From: Fasciola hepatica
Lineage: Eukaryota; Platyhelminthes; Trematoda; Plagiorchiida; Fasciolidae
DNA length: 64,000 bases
NCBI GenBank assembly: GCA_948099385.1
Contig: CANUEZ040000183.1
Location: forward strand, 3,410,001-3,474,000
Direction: 5' to 3'
A model generated the notes under the pieces. It did no database searches and was not told the DNA's origin. It saw only the letters and a program-made list of their open reading frames with translations. The position numbers and the translations under genes are program-made. Positions 45,451-56,640 of this stretch are shown here, in pieces (within the stretch, counting starts at the first letter, position 1; each line of letters opens with the position of its first letter).

Positions 45451-46640
45451 CTAGCCATTCTGTGCGAATTTTACAACCGAACAAAGGACAGTCCAACACG
45501 AGACAGGAAGCTGACAAGTAATTAAAATGATGCGATTTCTGAAAAACTTCTATTCAAGCAACAACTAGATTTGGAAACTTGTTTGGATATCTATCAAGGT
45601 GCTTCGCCTCACGGAATGAAATGCAGCGACTAATTTGAACTCTGACACAAATGAACCGTTTTGTAAGCGCGTTTTGCAGCTTTGGATGCAAGAATCGCAA
45701 GCTAGACTGTCGGGATTGGGGTAGACGTGTGCCAATTGCTAGAAACACTGATTTTGCCCATCAGTGTCCCTCAGTTTCAGCAAAACCCATAGATAAGGAA
45801 GCAAAAGCAAAAAGTGCTGTCTACCATTTTGGCTGTTACAACAGAAACAACGGACTATTCACAAACGTTACGAAGAATGACTGAAGCCATGTTATTCAAC
45901 CTGATTTGAGTGACACGGTGAACATACTTCCGGTGTAATATGTTGTGGCTGCTGATATTTAGAAGAATGTAAAGCCGGTATGACGACATGAAACGGGCCA
46001 AAAACAAATGAACTGGGCGAATCCGTTTTGGAAGTCATGAAATTCTAAAGAAGTTCATAGAAAAACTCAAACTTCGGGTGACGGACGGTAATTTACAACC
46101 GATACGGAGGCTCTTGGAAATTCTAGATTTCGGGCTCATCACCGTCAATCATGATAATTGTGTTCATGACTTCGAGGAATCAGACTTTTGTTATTAGTAC
46201 TCGACTAATTTCGAACCTCTTCTAGAACATTTAGCTGGGAGGGTGCAGTTATCCGTGATTGACGGCTCTGTGTCCGTCGATTTACCCGTTCGGGATGTAT
46301 CTGTCCCCCTGCGAGACACTTTACGTTGTAAGCTGAGTCGTTTGCTTCAGATCAAAGTGACTGCAGAAACTGATGAACCAGGGGAATTGTTTAACTAAAT
46401 AGTGATCACTATGCAAGAAAATCAGGAGCCGTTCGCCTGTGCGTGTATTCAAAGTACTTTAATGCCGCTCTCAGAAGAGAAAGCATTCAGGCCAGTTTTA
46501 TTTGATAGTATCCTAGTAAAATTGAACAAGTCAAATTTCTTCACGGGGTTCGATTTTTCTCCAGCAGTCTGGTAAGTCATGTGCAACAGATTTAAAATTG
46601 CGCTTCGGGATATTTGATTTTTGTGAAAGGTTGAGACAAC
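45450..46640 (+). pseudogene. Ty3/gypsy element of a second group: gag tail, protease, RT start
   Basis: AISEKLLFKQQLDLETCLDI begins at 45532 (family IRDxIVxGIxDxxIxxKLLxxxxLTLExALxI). FCSFGCKNRKLDCRDWGRRV, then PIARNTDFAHQC (45663-45770), corresponds to a double zinc knuckle CxxCGxxHxxxxCPAxGxxCxxCxKxNHFAxxC with several Cys lost. DLSDTVNILPV at 45903 resembles the retropepsin DSGAxVNILP with the DTG lost. The RT start reads VIDGSVSVDLPVRDVSVPLR and DTLRCKLSRLLQI, then ETDEPGEL and FFTGFDFSPAVW. It matches VQxxxRRVPxxLRxxLxxELxRLExxGVIxxVxEPTxWV and FSxLDxxxxFWQ. This is a Mag/CsRn1-like style, distinct from the gypsy elements at 15-19 kb. Later RT and integrase were not found. Confidence 0.72.
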
Positions 46641-47675
46641 TGTACACGTTTTCTCAAGATTTGGCTATGTAAACGGCAAATATGCAGCCCCAAAGAGGCC
46701 AACCGAAGACTTTGACGGGTAATAGTAAAAACCTGAAATGACTAGCTCAGAACAGTGTTGGGGTGCGAGCGGCTCATGATATTACTCAGATGTTTAAGAA
46801 GCAAGAGTGAAGGAAGCTAATTCTACATTATCTGTCAACATTTATTGTCACTATAAGTATTGTGTGGAACTTGGGCTTATGTTGTTTAATTGACTCGGAG
46901 TTGTGCGACTAAAGGCTTTCTCCCAACTAGCAAGCTCACTTTTCTTAGTTGAGCTTTATTTCGGCCAAAGTGCAAAAAAGCTAGACGTGAGCGATGAAAA
47001 GCAGCGTGATGCGTATTTGTCTCGAATGAACGTTTCCTTCGAGCAGGGAGTTTGAGGTGATATAGACTGATAAATACAAAGAGATGGTGATCAAATTCAC
47101 AACGTACTGTTGCTCAGTCATTCCTGGAGCAAACCCGAGATCCAATTGACCAGATGCCTTGGTAATAATACCACCCTGGTGAGACCAACCGATGTGGAAC
47201 TTTCAGGTTATCATCCAAGATACGCACTCTACAAATATGAAGATGGGAAAGGTATACCGGAAAATAAAGTGGATGATGTAACCGGTAAAATTCAGCACCT
47301 ATTATTTCAACGTTGAATTTGAACTGGATTCAAGTAATATACCGCAGAGGTTGCAACATGCAAGAAATGTCTATTACTTGGAGTCGGATACATCGTACAC
47401 TTCAGACAGAATTTGCTGGGTCTACAACGGTCTTATAAATTACATTTCTTGAGACAAAGCTGTAAATAGAAGTACGCAGAGATTTTTGGATAGAAGTGAC
47501 AAAAAGTGGACTAAGCTAACATTTAGTCGTGTATTCAAGAGAAACCGTTTAGTGCTACCAATCGTCCCAATCAAATGGGCATCATCTTCAATGTATTGTC
47601 TCCGGAATTCGCCCTGAAATTGAACATTGACCACGCGGAGTTTGATTCCTTGCTCAAGCAGAACAGCTCTGAATT
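46640..47675 (+). other. Unassigned; contains a 68-codon frame without known homologue
   Basis: Gypsy RT homology fades after 46640. At 47110-47316 an open frame reads TTLVRPTDVELSGYHPRYAL, then YKYEDGKGIPENKVDDVTG. Its composition is protein-like and free of stops, yet I cannot place it. Position suggests either a divergent gypsy pol/env-like part or a protein from another element. Confidence 0.35.
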
Positions 47676-48032
47676 ATTCGCACCTTAAGTTACCAGGTAC
47701 CTAGATCCGGAGAAAGGCTTAGGGAACGGGAAACAAGCCACATGTTCCAATGTTTCCCAAATGACGATGAGAATTTGATGGGAAACATAGGGAACAATAT
47801 CTAACGGACCTGTGCAGTTTATCGATCACGCTTTAGGGTCGGATCGACTCCGGGCACAAAATAAGCAAAAGAATCTACGGCCAAACTATCCACGAACAAT
47901 GGGTCAAGGGTGTGATTTTCATTCGGTGGGAACCAAATTGCATTAGAGCAAGTGGGCACAAAAAACACGGCCCCGTCCCATCAAACAGTATGCGAACTGT
48001 CTGATACCAGTTTAGTATTATTTCTGTTTATA
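47675..48032. repeat. Dispersed repeat family 4 (coding-like), copy A
   Basis: About 355 bases align in direct orientation with 51095-51450. Best blocks are gatccgragaa, aagcyamatgttccaa and acaaaataagcaaa. When both are translated on the plus strand, similar strings appear in one frame: MFQCFPNDDENLMGN against MFQSFPKICEQLVET, and a shared VQNKQ/AQNKQ string further on. This suggests an ancestral coding sequence, perhaps a LINE ORF1 or a gag. Both copies have stops. Confidence 0.65.
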
Positions 48033-51000
48033 TGGTTTGTTTTTATTAAAAGAACTTACGCAAGAAGATTCAATCATCTCTAGATCTCTACCATAAACCT
48101 CCACCCTAGAAAGGAGCTGCTGAATTGAACCGTCAATCTAACCGCGCGTAGGCCATCATTGGTCTAACAATCTTCGAGAAATGTAAATTATCCAGTCATC
48201 TATAATCCACTTGTGACTCCCGTGAAGGACTGTCAAAATAGGCAAGGGCTTAGCGATAACCAGTCAAGCCCTAACTTAGTTGCCGTAACAGCAAACAATA
48301 TACCGTACGAAATACTTCAGCACCATTCGACAGGATTCATCCATCGACCGTGCCTTCAGACTGAACAAAAAATCATAAGAAGCGAACATGAACAAATGAC
48401 GAACTAGTGAGAACAAATTGAGGGAAAACTTCCGGGTCGGTCGGAAGTAAACAAAAGTTTGAAAATATACAATAATGTTGCCGTTTTTGCTGGTGAATTT
48501 TAAGGTTTTTACAAAACGTTTGTCAAAACGCAAAATTGAACAAAGTGAATTTATCGAGTATAACAACTCCGAAAAGAGTACCACAGAAACAGAACACGAA
48601 TAGGGTCCACAACTAACCGTTGTACTCTTTAAAGAGCCCACAAAGATTGTACGATATCCTGGTATGGGAATACAATGGAAATTATATTAGTCACATGTGC
48701 AGTAGGTCGTGAATACCACATCCGCCACGTGTTGAATTGCGCTCCGGGTGCTCGCAGTCCTTCGTAGGCGTTGTTCGTATTCTTTTTGAGCCTATGATAC
48801 TGGGTTCTTCAGATGTTTCGCTTGATCCGATTCAAATGTCAGCTTCTGGAATAGGGGCGCTGGTGGACGAAACAACTGTGGAATAGTTCTCAGACTGACC
48901 TCGGGTTTTGAACCGTACCCGATAAATAAGTCTTCAGAGGCTCGAAAAATTACGACAATCAAGCATGGTCACCAATTTTTGACGTTTCATGTCAGAATTG
49001 AGACACTGGGTGGCTGCAGTTTGCTTCCTCTCAAAAAGCTTTCATCAGCAGAAAGAACATTCAAAACTGGTTCTTAAACAACGAGATGGGATCATTTGCT
49101 CTGAAATCTTACCAGTGATGCTATGACAATCATTTCAATGAAGCAACTAGAAATGGTCAGCATTTCGATCTAGTTCGGCGAAGGACTGCGGGTCAATGCA
49201 AGGCCGAATAGGAAATACATTGGGAGATCTCTGGCCTATCATCTTCTATAACTGATACTCTTGGTTAACGGAAGTTCTTAGAAGATTACAAATATTTGTA
49301 GACTAACAAACCGACTGCAAGTGATTTTATTCTGGTACCAACTACTAGTCATTTTTGAAATTATCTTCACATTTGACCTGGAATACAGCTGACTTCGGAT
49401 GTCCTAATCAGAGGATGGCTGGAATATTTACTAGTTTCAATGCAAAGAATACAACTGGCGACGCTGAAATGGTCATCAAGGTGAAAGTTAAACCTGAAGG
49501 TCTCGGATCCGAGTCCTGCCGACTTTGGTTACTTACTTTTCGACTGTTTCTTAGTAACCACAGTCCTCTTCCTGAAAAGGTACTATTTATATATAATAAA
49601 AGGAGAAACAATTCAACCGTTATTCTTAATATTATGGTTATGATTGTGATTATTATTGTTATTAAGAAATGACAGCTCGAAGGAGGATTTTTGCCTTAAG
49701 GTGAGCTGTATACAGTACCCGGTAAAATGAGCCAGAACGGGTATTATTATTATGACTGTTATAACTACTACTACGTATTTGGGTACATAAGCGAAGCATT
49801 TGTCAACTGACTGGCTAAAACTTTCCAGTTGTTTTCGGTTGTTTAAACTCTACACCTTTAGCACTTGTGTATACCCCGACGAGCTTGTGTCAATAATGAG
49901 GGAGCTTACTTGGTGGGGTTTCTTCAACTGATCAACAACCAGCTAGTCATTAGTCAGCCTGCACAGCTTAGCTAATGAGCTCAACCTCAAAGCCTGTCTA
50001 AATGGTAATTGTAAAATACAGATAAAAGACACTGTACACCGTTATGGTTCATCACATTCCGGGAGAACACGAAATATGGTTTTCACAGACGTGTGAAACA
50101 TGTTTTTTTTGTTAGAAATGATTACTCTTCTGTACGACTTAGAACCAAGCCGAAGAAATATGTGATTTTCTTGGCATATGTGATCCATTGACTTCTATTT
50201 GAGCCTAAATTGGTTGTTTAGTTTAACTCTCTAACTTCACCGATTCAGTCAACCGTGGCTGTTTTAATGGAGGTGATCTAGAAAAACGCCTTTCCATATT
50301 GGTTTTACTCAAAAGCGGGTAGTGAGCATCCACTAATTCAGCTGTCACTTACAAATCTGGGACAAGCTGGTTTCGAAACTGACCCAGTATTTAGCAACTG
50401 TTGCAAATTAATCAATAGAATGCTCAAAAATATGATCTGGGAAGTTGCCAAGATGGGGTTTGTATAATAATTGATTCAGATGGAACTTAATCCTCTGCCC
50501 TAAGTGGGAATGCTTCTATCAGTTCAATGTTTCACCCCAAACACACAATGATCAGCAATGAACGTGTATCTTTTTGGAGAGTGACAGAAAGAGAATGAAG
50601 TAAATAGAAACGTTCTCGTAACTAAGATTACTGGCAATACAAGTGGGAATTATCCGATCTAAATGTAAAGCACTGAAGTTGTGAAAATACCAGGTTGAGT
50701 GGCGCGCAGTTGAATTGTCCTATGAGCAGTAATAACGTCGTTGTAATCACGTGAAAAAAACTGTGCATTTATTGTTGTCTTTCATCACGGAGATACATTA
50801 TATGTGACTGTGAAAGTGGTAACTGCTTGAACTGTACCAGAGCGGACAAGCAGGGAACACAAGCTTCAGTGCACCGAAGAAGTTTGTAGAAATTCGCCAC
50901 GGCAGTGGTCACTTGCGTGAAACTTACCTTTGAAAGAGGATTATACGGGAGTGATCAGGCAGAGACTGACCGCCTAATATGACGGGATAAGCCAAGCAGC

Positions 51001-51095
51001 ATAAACTGACCAGTGACTTACCACCGACTGACCAGAAAGCACTACCTTATGGTCAGTCAGTGCTCAGTTGGTCAAATCCAGAAAGTCTTTTATAA
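48032..51095. other. Unassigned stretch between two family-4 repeat copies
   Basis: Frames of 60-121 codons at 48276-48641 and 49355-49672 have no known motif. At about 49495-49525 the string ggtctcggatccgagtcctgcc resembles a Pol III B box and could mark a tRNA-derived SINE, but no A box or full structure was confirmed. A/T-rich ATT-type reiteration is present around 49620-49760. Confidence 0.4.
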
Positions 51096-51450
51096 TTCGA
51101 GTTATTAGACACTATTCTGATCCGAAGAATTATCTGAGGAACCTGTAACAAGCTAAATGTTCCAAAGTTTTCCAAAAATCTGTGAGCAGTTAGTAGAAAC
51201 CTAGAAAGCAACGCTTACTGAAACAGTGTAGTTTGTCCATCAGTTCTTAGTGCTGGAGCGACAACGGGTACAAAATAAGCAAATGGAAATAAGATTCAAC
51301 CATCCTCAAGCAGAACGGTCAAAAGCGTAATTTTCGTCTGGTGGGAAAAATCTGTCGTCGGCAAAAGCTGACATTCAACAAACACTGCCTTGCCGCATCA
51401 GAAACATGCGGCTTTACTTAAGCCAAATTAGAATTTGCTATGTGTTTACG
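51095..51450. repeat. Dispersed repeat family 4 (coding-like), copy B
   Basis: This is the direct-orientation partner of 47675-48032. The spacing between the copies is about 3.4 kb, a distance that could also suit LTRs of a short element. However, the translated similarity favours a duplicated coding segment over LTRs. Confidence 0.65.
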
Positions 51451-52370
51451 CAAAATGACTGTCGTTAGTTAATTTGCTCAAGAAAACTCGGTCAGTTCCA
51501 GGACACTACCATTCTGATCCTTTTTCATGGCCTATGACGGACACACCTAGATGCGGGCTCAAACAGCACAGCCGACGGGAGTGAAACCGAATTTGAACTG
51601 TTTCAGATCGCCAGCCTAAACGAACAGGATAAGAGTCTTTGACACGCCCGGTAATTGTCATAGGTTTACCGTCTCACTGCACAGGCGATGCACGTAGGGT
51701 TCTACCAACTGATCACAAGTGAACGCTGTGCCTTTGGGGCAATTTCGACGACGATCTTTTCTGATCCTTCCAAGTAGCATTCGTTTTCCTGAAAATAGAA
51801 TATCCAGTCTTTTTTCGCTGTGGTTAAAATATTTCACTACTGCAATTCACTTGAATTTACTTTTTTATTTCGCTTCACTCTGCTGAGTTGGTCTAAGGTT
51901 TCCCGGCCACTTTCACTGGCGAGTTTGCTAAAGCGGCCAAACTGACTGCCGCGTCCTTTAGACACCTTTTTAAAGTAGTAAAATCTCTTAAGGACAACTC
52001 ACTTGACTTAGAATATCCTAACACCATGATCCCTGCGTGAAAGTTCTCTTCGAGGACACTGAAGGACGATTTCCATGTCTAATTTAACCAGATATTGTTG
52101 AAAAAGTTTCAAGACACCACCATAGACAAATTTTTGCTCGCACCAACACGCACAAATCCTGTACCGTCCCCTTCCCAGCCAAGAATGTCACTGACACTAA
52201 GCTATACTGAAGGATCTCTGCATTCGTGCTTTCATTTTGCTTCCCTGATTAGGTCTCTTACAGGCTCTATTTTCTGTGCTACGGAGCCCCCGGTAAGTGA
52301 TACACCCTGTGCTTCTCCAGTGGCTGAGGTTTCAAGAATGCTAACTGGACCCCTTCACCTCCGAAAGGCC
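51450..52370. other. 5' flank of RTE-type LINE
   Basis: A 97-codon plus-strand frame (52095-52388) runs in the same frame into the endonuclease start. Its Pro/Ser/Thr-rich sequence may be the N-terminal leader of the LINE polyprotein. The part before 52095 shows nothing. Confidence 0.45.
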
Positions 52371-53110
52371 CTATTTATAGGATGCTGAAATGTGTGAACT
52401 CTCGCGGACATTAGAAGTCGTCTAGTGACTATGCGCACACTTTGTGACTACCAAGTGGAAATCGCCTGCTCATGCGAAGTAAGACTAGGCGGTACCGGCT
52501 CTCGTGAATTCAAGGTTCCTGAAACAGATAGTCATCAATGGTTTTATCACAGTGATCCAGAAAAGCCAGGCCAGTACCGAGTAGCAGTAGTTTGAATTCG
52601 TGGCTCCAGTTCCGTTGTGCTGTCTTTGGAACCGATATCATCAAAAATCGCAGTGGCGCGTTTCAAAGGTCAACCTGTCAATCTAGCCATGGTTGCGATC
52701 TACGTCCCAACTCTACCACCCGATACTAGTGCGAAGGACGAATTCCATGACAGCTTTAAAACGGCGCTGAATTGCATTTCTAAAAGGGAGATGCTTATCA
52801 CAGGGGGTTACTGGAGCCTCTGGACAGGCGTGCTGGATGTCCCGATAAGTCTAATTCTCGGAAAGTTCGGCCTGAGCCATCGCTGTGAAAAAGCAACAGG
52901 CTAGTCGACTTCTCTGTGCATAATCAACACAGCTCCAGCACCCTAGAAGGCATCTTCTCCTATGGTATTTCAGTGGCCATAGAAAACTCACCAAATTGAC
53001 TACATGGTAATCCATCCACGATGTTATCGTCAATAGAAGACTGAAGACCTTACCATGGAGCTGAGGCAAGCAACAAGAGAGGATCAGATCACATTCTGGT
53101 ACGCGCGAAG
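52370..53110 (+). pseudogene. RTE endonuclease, broken
   Basis: CNVRTL of the family appears as C-stop-NV-stop-TL, with Trp and Arg codons changed to stops. Next come RTLCDYQVEIACSCEVRLGG (family YxVDIACLSEVRLxxxG), QWFYHSDPEKPGQYRVAVV, then VVLSLEPISSKIAVARFKGQ and VNLAMVAIYVPTLPPD (family ISxRLxxxRxKxxxxxxTxIxxYAPT). ITGGYWSLWTG then matches the family's VAGDWNARTG, with the Asp changed to Tyr. GKFGLSHRCEKATG (family GxFGLGxRxENGxRL) ends the best block in the 95-codon frame 52617-52904. Confidence 0.86.
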
Positions 53111-53699
53111 CTTTGCCTTCGATTAGCTACCCGTATGAAGACAACTTGGACAATATGGAACTGCTGAAATCCTGGGAGAAAACTGAAGCTCAAACAAAAG
53201 AGATCGAACTGTGGTTGTCAACGGATGCATCCAACTCACTACACGACAGACTCGGTCGACCTGCTGTGAGCTAAACTGAAAGTAGCAGTACTTCAAGGCG
53301 CAATGGGACAATTAGGATCCACGGAAAGCTGGTATGAAGATTAGATATATGAGGATATTGTCCGTCCCTCCACCTTGGGTAAAGATGCCCGTTAGCCAGG
53401 CTTCCAGAAAGTCAACACCTAAGACGGGTGGCAACCCGTTCCTCAACGAAATATCGATACCTTTACTGACACGAATTCGCAAATAAAATGGAAACTGCAG
53501 CTGGTGTTTGTCACTTCACAAACCTCATTCACCTCATACGAGCGGAATCGGGCGACAGACTATCCACTCAAACTATCTCGCGCGGTTCCGCTGGTGTATG
53601 CATCCCTGATACAGATGGTTAGGTAACAAGATGGGTAGAAAGTTTCATCCCCCTCCTCAGTCGCCCGCTAGATAGGTCGATAATCATCGATCCAACTTC

Positions 53700-54600
53700 A
53701 GCTCCCCATATAGCATCAGTTGTTATCCTCCGTCTTCGGAGAAGATAGCTAACGCAACTGGCCGTCTAGAATCCGCAAGTCCCCCAGTGAAGACGGAATC
53801 CCTGCGGAAATCTACAGGGAAGTGCCTCCTAATGGTCACCGATCTACTTTGTACCCTTTTTACCCATCCGATTTTAACGCCTCGGTTCTGCTTCCATTTC
53901 CCAAAAAAGTGACAAAACGGCTTGCGGAACCTACCGTTGTATCTGTCTGCTAGATGTGGTTGCAAAAGTATTCTTCCCACTCATGCTGAATAGCTTCGCT
54001 AAATCGAGGTATACATGTACACGGCCTAATTAGCAAGGGTTCCGTCCATGCATTGGATGTGTCAACCAAACTTTCATCCTCCGGAGGATTCTGGAACATC
54101 TACACAAACTCCGACTCCCTATCGCCGCATGCCTCATAAACGTTTTAGCCTTTGACTCAATAGATTGCGGGTCATTATGGAAAGTAATGCTTGCAGACGG
54201 CATCCCATATAAATTGGTCAGCCTGATAAAGTCGTATTATACTGGAACAAAAGCACGTGGTCGAGTTTACGGAGAAGAGTCTTGTCCGTTCGGAATGAAA
54301 GCAGGAATATGATAAGAGTGCCCGTTGTGGATTAGGTAATGCAACACGTAATGAACGGTTATCAGGGTACCCAAGTTTCCACTGACTGTAGTGTTACTGA
54401 CCTTGAATTTGCATACGAAGTAGTGGTTCTCAAGGAGGACCTGACCACCTTGTAAACGGCCCTTGATCGGGTAGATGAATGTGCTTCGGAGATTGACCTT
54501 TAAATCAATACCACCCAAAATAAGGATGTTCGTATTACCCATCAGCCATGCAAACCAAGCCCTACAACTAAGTGGTCAATAGAAATTGTCTCGGATCGCG
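53700..54600 (+). pseudogene. RTE reverse transcriptase, broken
   Basis: The entry SEDGIPAEIYREV lies near 53790, and TYRCICLLDVVAKVF at 53930 corresponds to NYRGISLLxVxxKVF. QGFRPCIGCVNQTFILRRIL starts near 54027 and opens a stretch of over 90 codons. That stretch continues through LINVLAFDSIDCGSLWKVML (A motif, with D changed to N relative to xFIDFxxAFDSVDR), ADGIPYKLVSLIKSYYTGTK and RVYGEESCPFGMKAGI. Motif C reads DLEFAYEVVVL at 54399-54430, so the YADD aspartates are gone. TALDRVDECASEIDL with INTTQNK (family GLxINxxKTK) closes the domain. Confidence 0.9.
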
Positions 54601-54839
54601 CGTTGAACTAAACACTGATAAGCTTTAGAATTAGTCTTTGACAGGCTTTTCGTAGTTGGCTTTGTCGGATGAACTGGCATAAAACGGTTTGTCATATACT
54701 AGTGAAATTTTGTTGTAGTGTCAAGTCCGTGGCCCACGGGACTTAGTGATTTCGGTTACCCAGTTATTTTTGTTATACTCGAAGAAGAAGAATCATTTCG
54801 GATAGATCAACAGTTCAATGCAAAATTAATTAGAAAAGT

Positions 54840-55190
54840 TTAGTTTATGGTTGGCACATTGAAGCCATTCAGTAAGTAAGTCCTGCAGCGCCCAATATCC
54901 AGTCTGTTTTTGAAAGAAAGATTTCTCGTCCCAGATTTGAGTAGGGAAGTCAGAAACATAGGTTTGTACAATGTATCCTGAACTATTTCGTTGCAGTCAA
55001 CGCTATCTTCTATATTCCGTGAGATTAGCAATGAAACTGAGGCAAGACCGAAGTGGGTGGTTGGTGGTAGAAGCGAACAAGAATGAGAGGAGAGTGAATG
55101 TTGGTCCCTAGGGTGAAACCAAATTGATAAATCACTCACTTTGGCTGCATAGTTTGGGTTTGTAAGTAAGAATGGGTAGAGCCTCAACAT
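54840..55190 (-). pseudogene. Possible CR1-type LINE C-terminal tail
   Basis: This 116-codon open frame on the minus strand begins MLRLYPFLLTNP. Its later part, RNIEDSVDCNEIVQDTLY with LSFKNRLDIGRCRTYL, loosely recalls the RVVxxWNxLPxxVVxA and FKxxLD tail of CR1 elements. The match is weak and without upstream RT, so it may be a chance open frame. Confidence 0.3.
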
Positions 55191-56110
55191 ATCTGAGCAA
55201 CCTAGTGTCCGTAGTGTTGAGAGTGAACATGAACTAGTAGTCTGGGGTTACATAGCGTTTTTACTCAATAAGATGTATCATAATTGGTGACGTGATTACT
55301 TTTGGTTTTATGGACGACGTAATCACCGTGCATCGACTACTTATCGTCTTTTGAAGACACAACGGAATATGTTCACTTATTCGACGACGCAATTGTCTCT
55401 CTGCTATACTACGACAGCTAAGAATCCAAAAGTAAATTGGTAGACACAATTTGATTTGACATAAGGCGTCAGCGGCTCTTTAGCATGTTATTCCTATGGA
55501 TGTGGACTACTTTTCCGTAACTGAACCGGCGATGGCTAGATGGTCTTTATCGTGAACTTGAGGTTTTGCAGTTCGGAGCTTCATTCTTGACACTGCCGTT
55601 CGGATCACAATTCAGCGATCCCTGGTTAGTTGCTGTCCCTTTCAAGAAGTGTAGTACATTTGTGGTGTGATAAATAAAGGAAGTTGGAAAGACAGTAATT
55701 ATTATTACCATTAATATAAGGTTTTGGAAGCCGTCAGCAATACAGATCTAGTTCCAAGATTTGGCGGCTAACGTAGACGGAACCTGTTACTGTTAGGTTT
55801 CCGTGAGAACCTACCTTAAACCAAGGTATTAATCGAGTGAATGTGCCAAGCCTGGTCACCCAATCCACTGATATCCACTCACGCAAGTGGATGAACCAGC
55901 GGCGTGAACATTTAAATACCTGTTCAACTTGACTAAAGAAAGAATCTCAGTCATCGAAGCACCAAGATGTAACAGCCGTACTGGAGGGGCGTGTTCGGGA
56001 TTACACGGTTTTCGCTTCAAATAGCCTGTGCTTCTTTCATTTCAATACACCATCATCAGAAATGATGTGCTTTTGTCTCCTAATTAACGTTATCGGATCG
56101 GCGCGGTGGG
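55190..56110. other. No recognised feature
   Basis: One minus frame of 62 codons (55449-55261) lacks a motif. The segment could be the 3' tail of the minus-strand RT at 56110-56640. Confidence 0.4.
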
Positions 56111-56640
56111 AGTTGCAATGGAGGCTGATTGCTCAGTCCGTCCGTACAATAGTCGCAGAATAGAAAGCCGAGGAGCCACTTGGGTCTGGGGAAGTCGTGA
56201 ATGTTTTGGTTTTTGTTGTGTTTATCACTAGACCGATTGCTGTGGCCTCAAATTGGGTGCTGTTAGGATTTGACTGTAGACTGTTCGGTTCTTCCATCAA
56301 AATTATGATAACACTAGAAAATTCAGTAACCTCGGTCCAAGTTTTCATGGAATAGGTGAACCCCTCGGTAGCCGGTGAGGGCTCGAAGCATCATCCAGTC
56401 CGCGGAGCAGTTATTCTCAGGCCTAGTGAAAACGGACAACTTAGTGGACGTCCATAAACGAAGTACCAGTGGATACAAAAATAGTTCATTTATGGGGATT
56501 CCATAGTCTTCAACTGGGAGTTTAGTGTTCACAGTGCATGAGGAATCTTTTCAAAAAAATGCAAAGGGGATGGCTTTAGACCACCAGGTCAAACAAACGG
56601 GCCAGTTCAACGGAAGAGACACCAAGGATGACTGAAGCAA
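56110..56640 (-). pseudogene. RTE-type LINE reverse transcriptase fragment
   Basis: The minus strand reads CSADWMMLRALTGYRGVHLF, matching the RTE pattern xxIDWIMRxxxxxxxGIxW after the GVRQGCxLSPFLF block. After a frame change it reads TEFSSVIIILMEEPNSLQS and FEATAIGLVINTTKTKTF, matching LEDLDFADDIxLLxxxxxxxQxxxxxLxxxAxxxGLxINxxKTKxM. The FADD box reads FSSV. Only the palm end and the start of the thumb are readable. It is in opposite orientation to the RTE element at 52-54 kb and is a separate copy or family. Confidence 0.62.

Larger units (their letters stand above)
52370..54600 (+). mobile_element. RTE-type LINE, nearly full length, decayed
   Basis: A single endonuclease-RT polyprotein can be followed on the plus strand from the endonuclease N-terminus (GC-stop-NV-stop-TL at 52380) to beyond RT motif C at 54420. 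It is the most continuous element of its type here, with long stretches in one frame but many stops. No 3' simple repeat typical of RTE was seen. Confidence 0.87.

Noticed and set aside
48276..48641. A 121-codon minus-strand frame as a small membrane or secreted protein
   Set aside because: It is A/T-rich with Phe/Tyr/Leu bias as expected from chance, and it has no supporting context.
47675..51450. Family-4 repeat pair as the two LTRs of one element
   Set aside because: The copies are too diverged for ordinary LTR recognition by eye, share translated strings, and enclose no readable gag or pol. A duplicated coding segment fits better.
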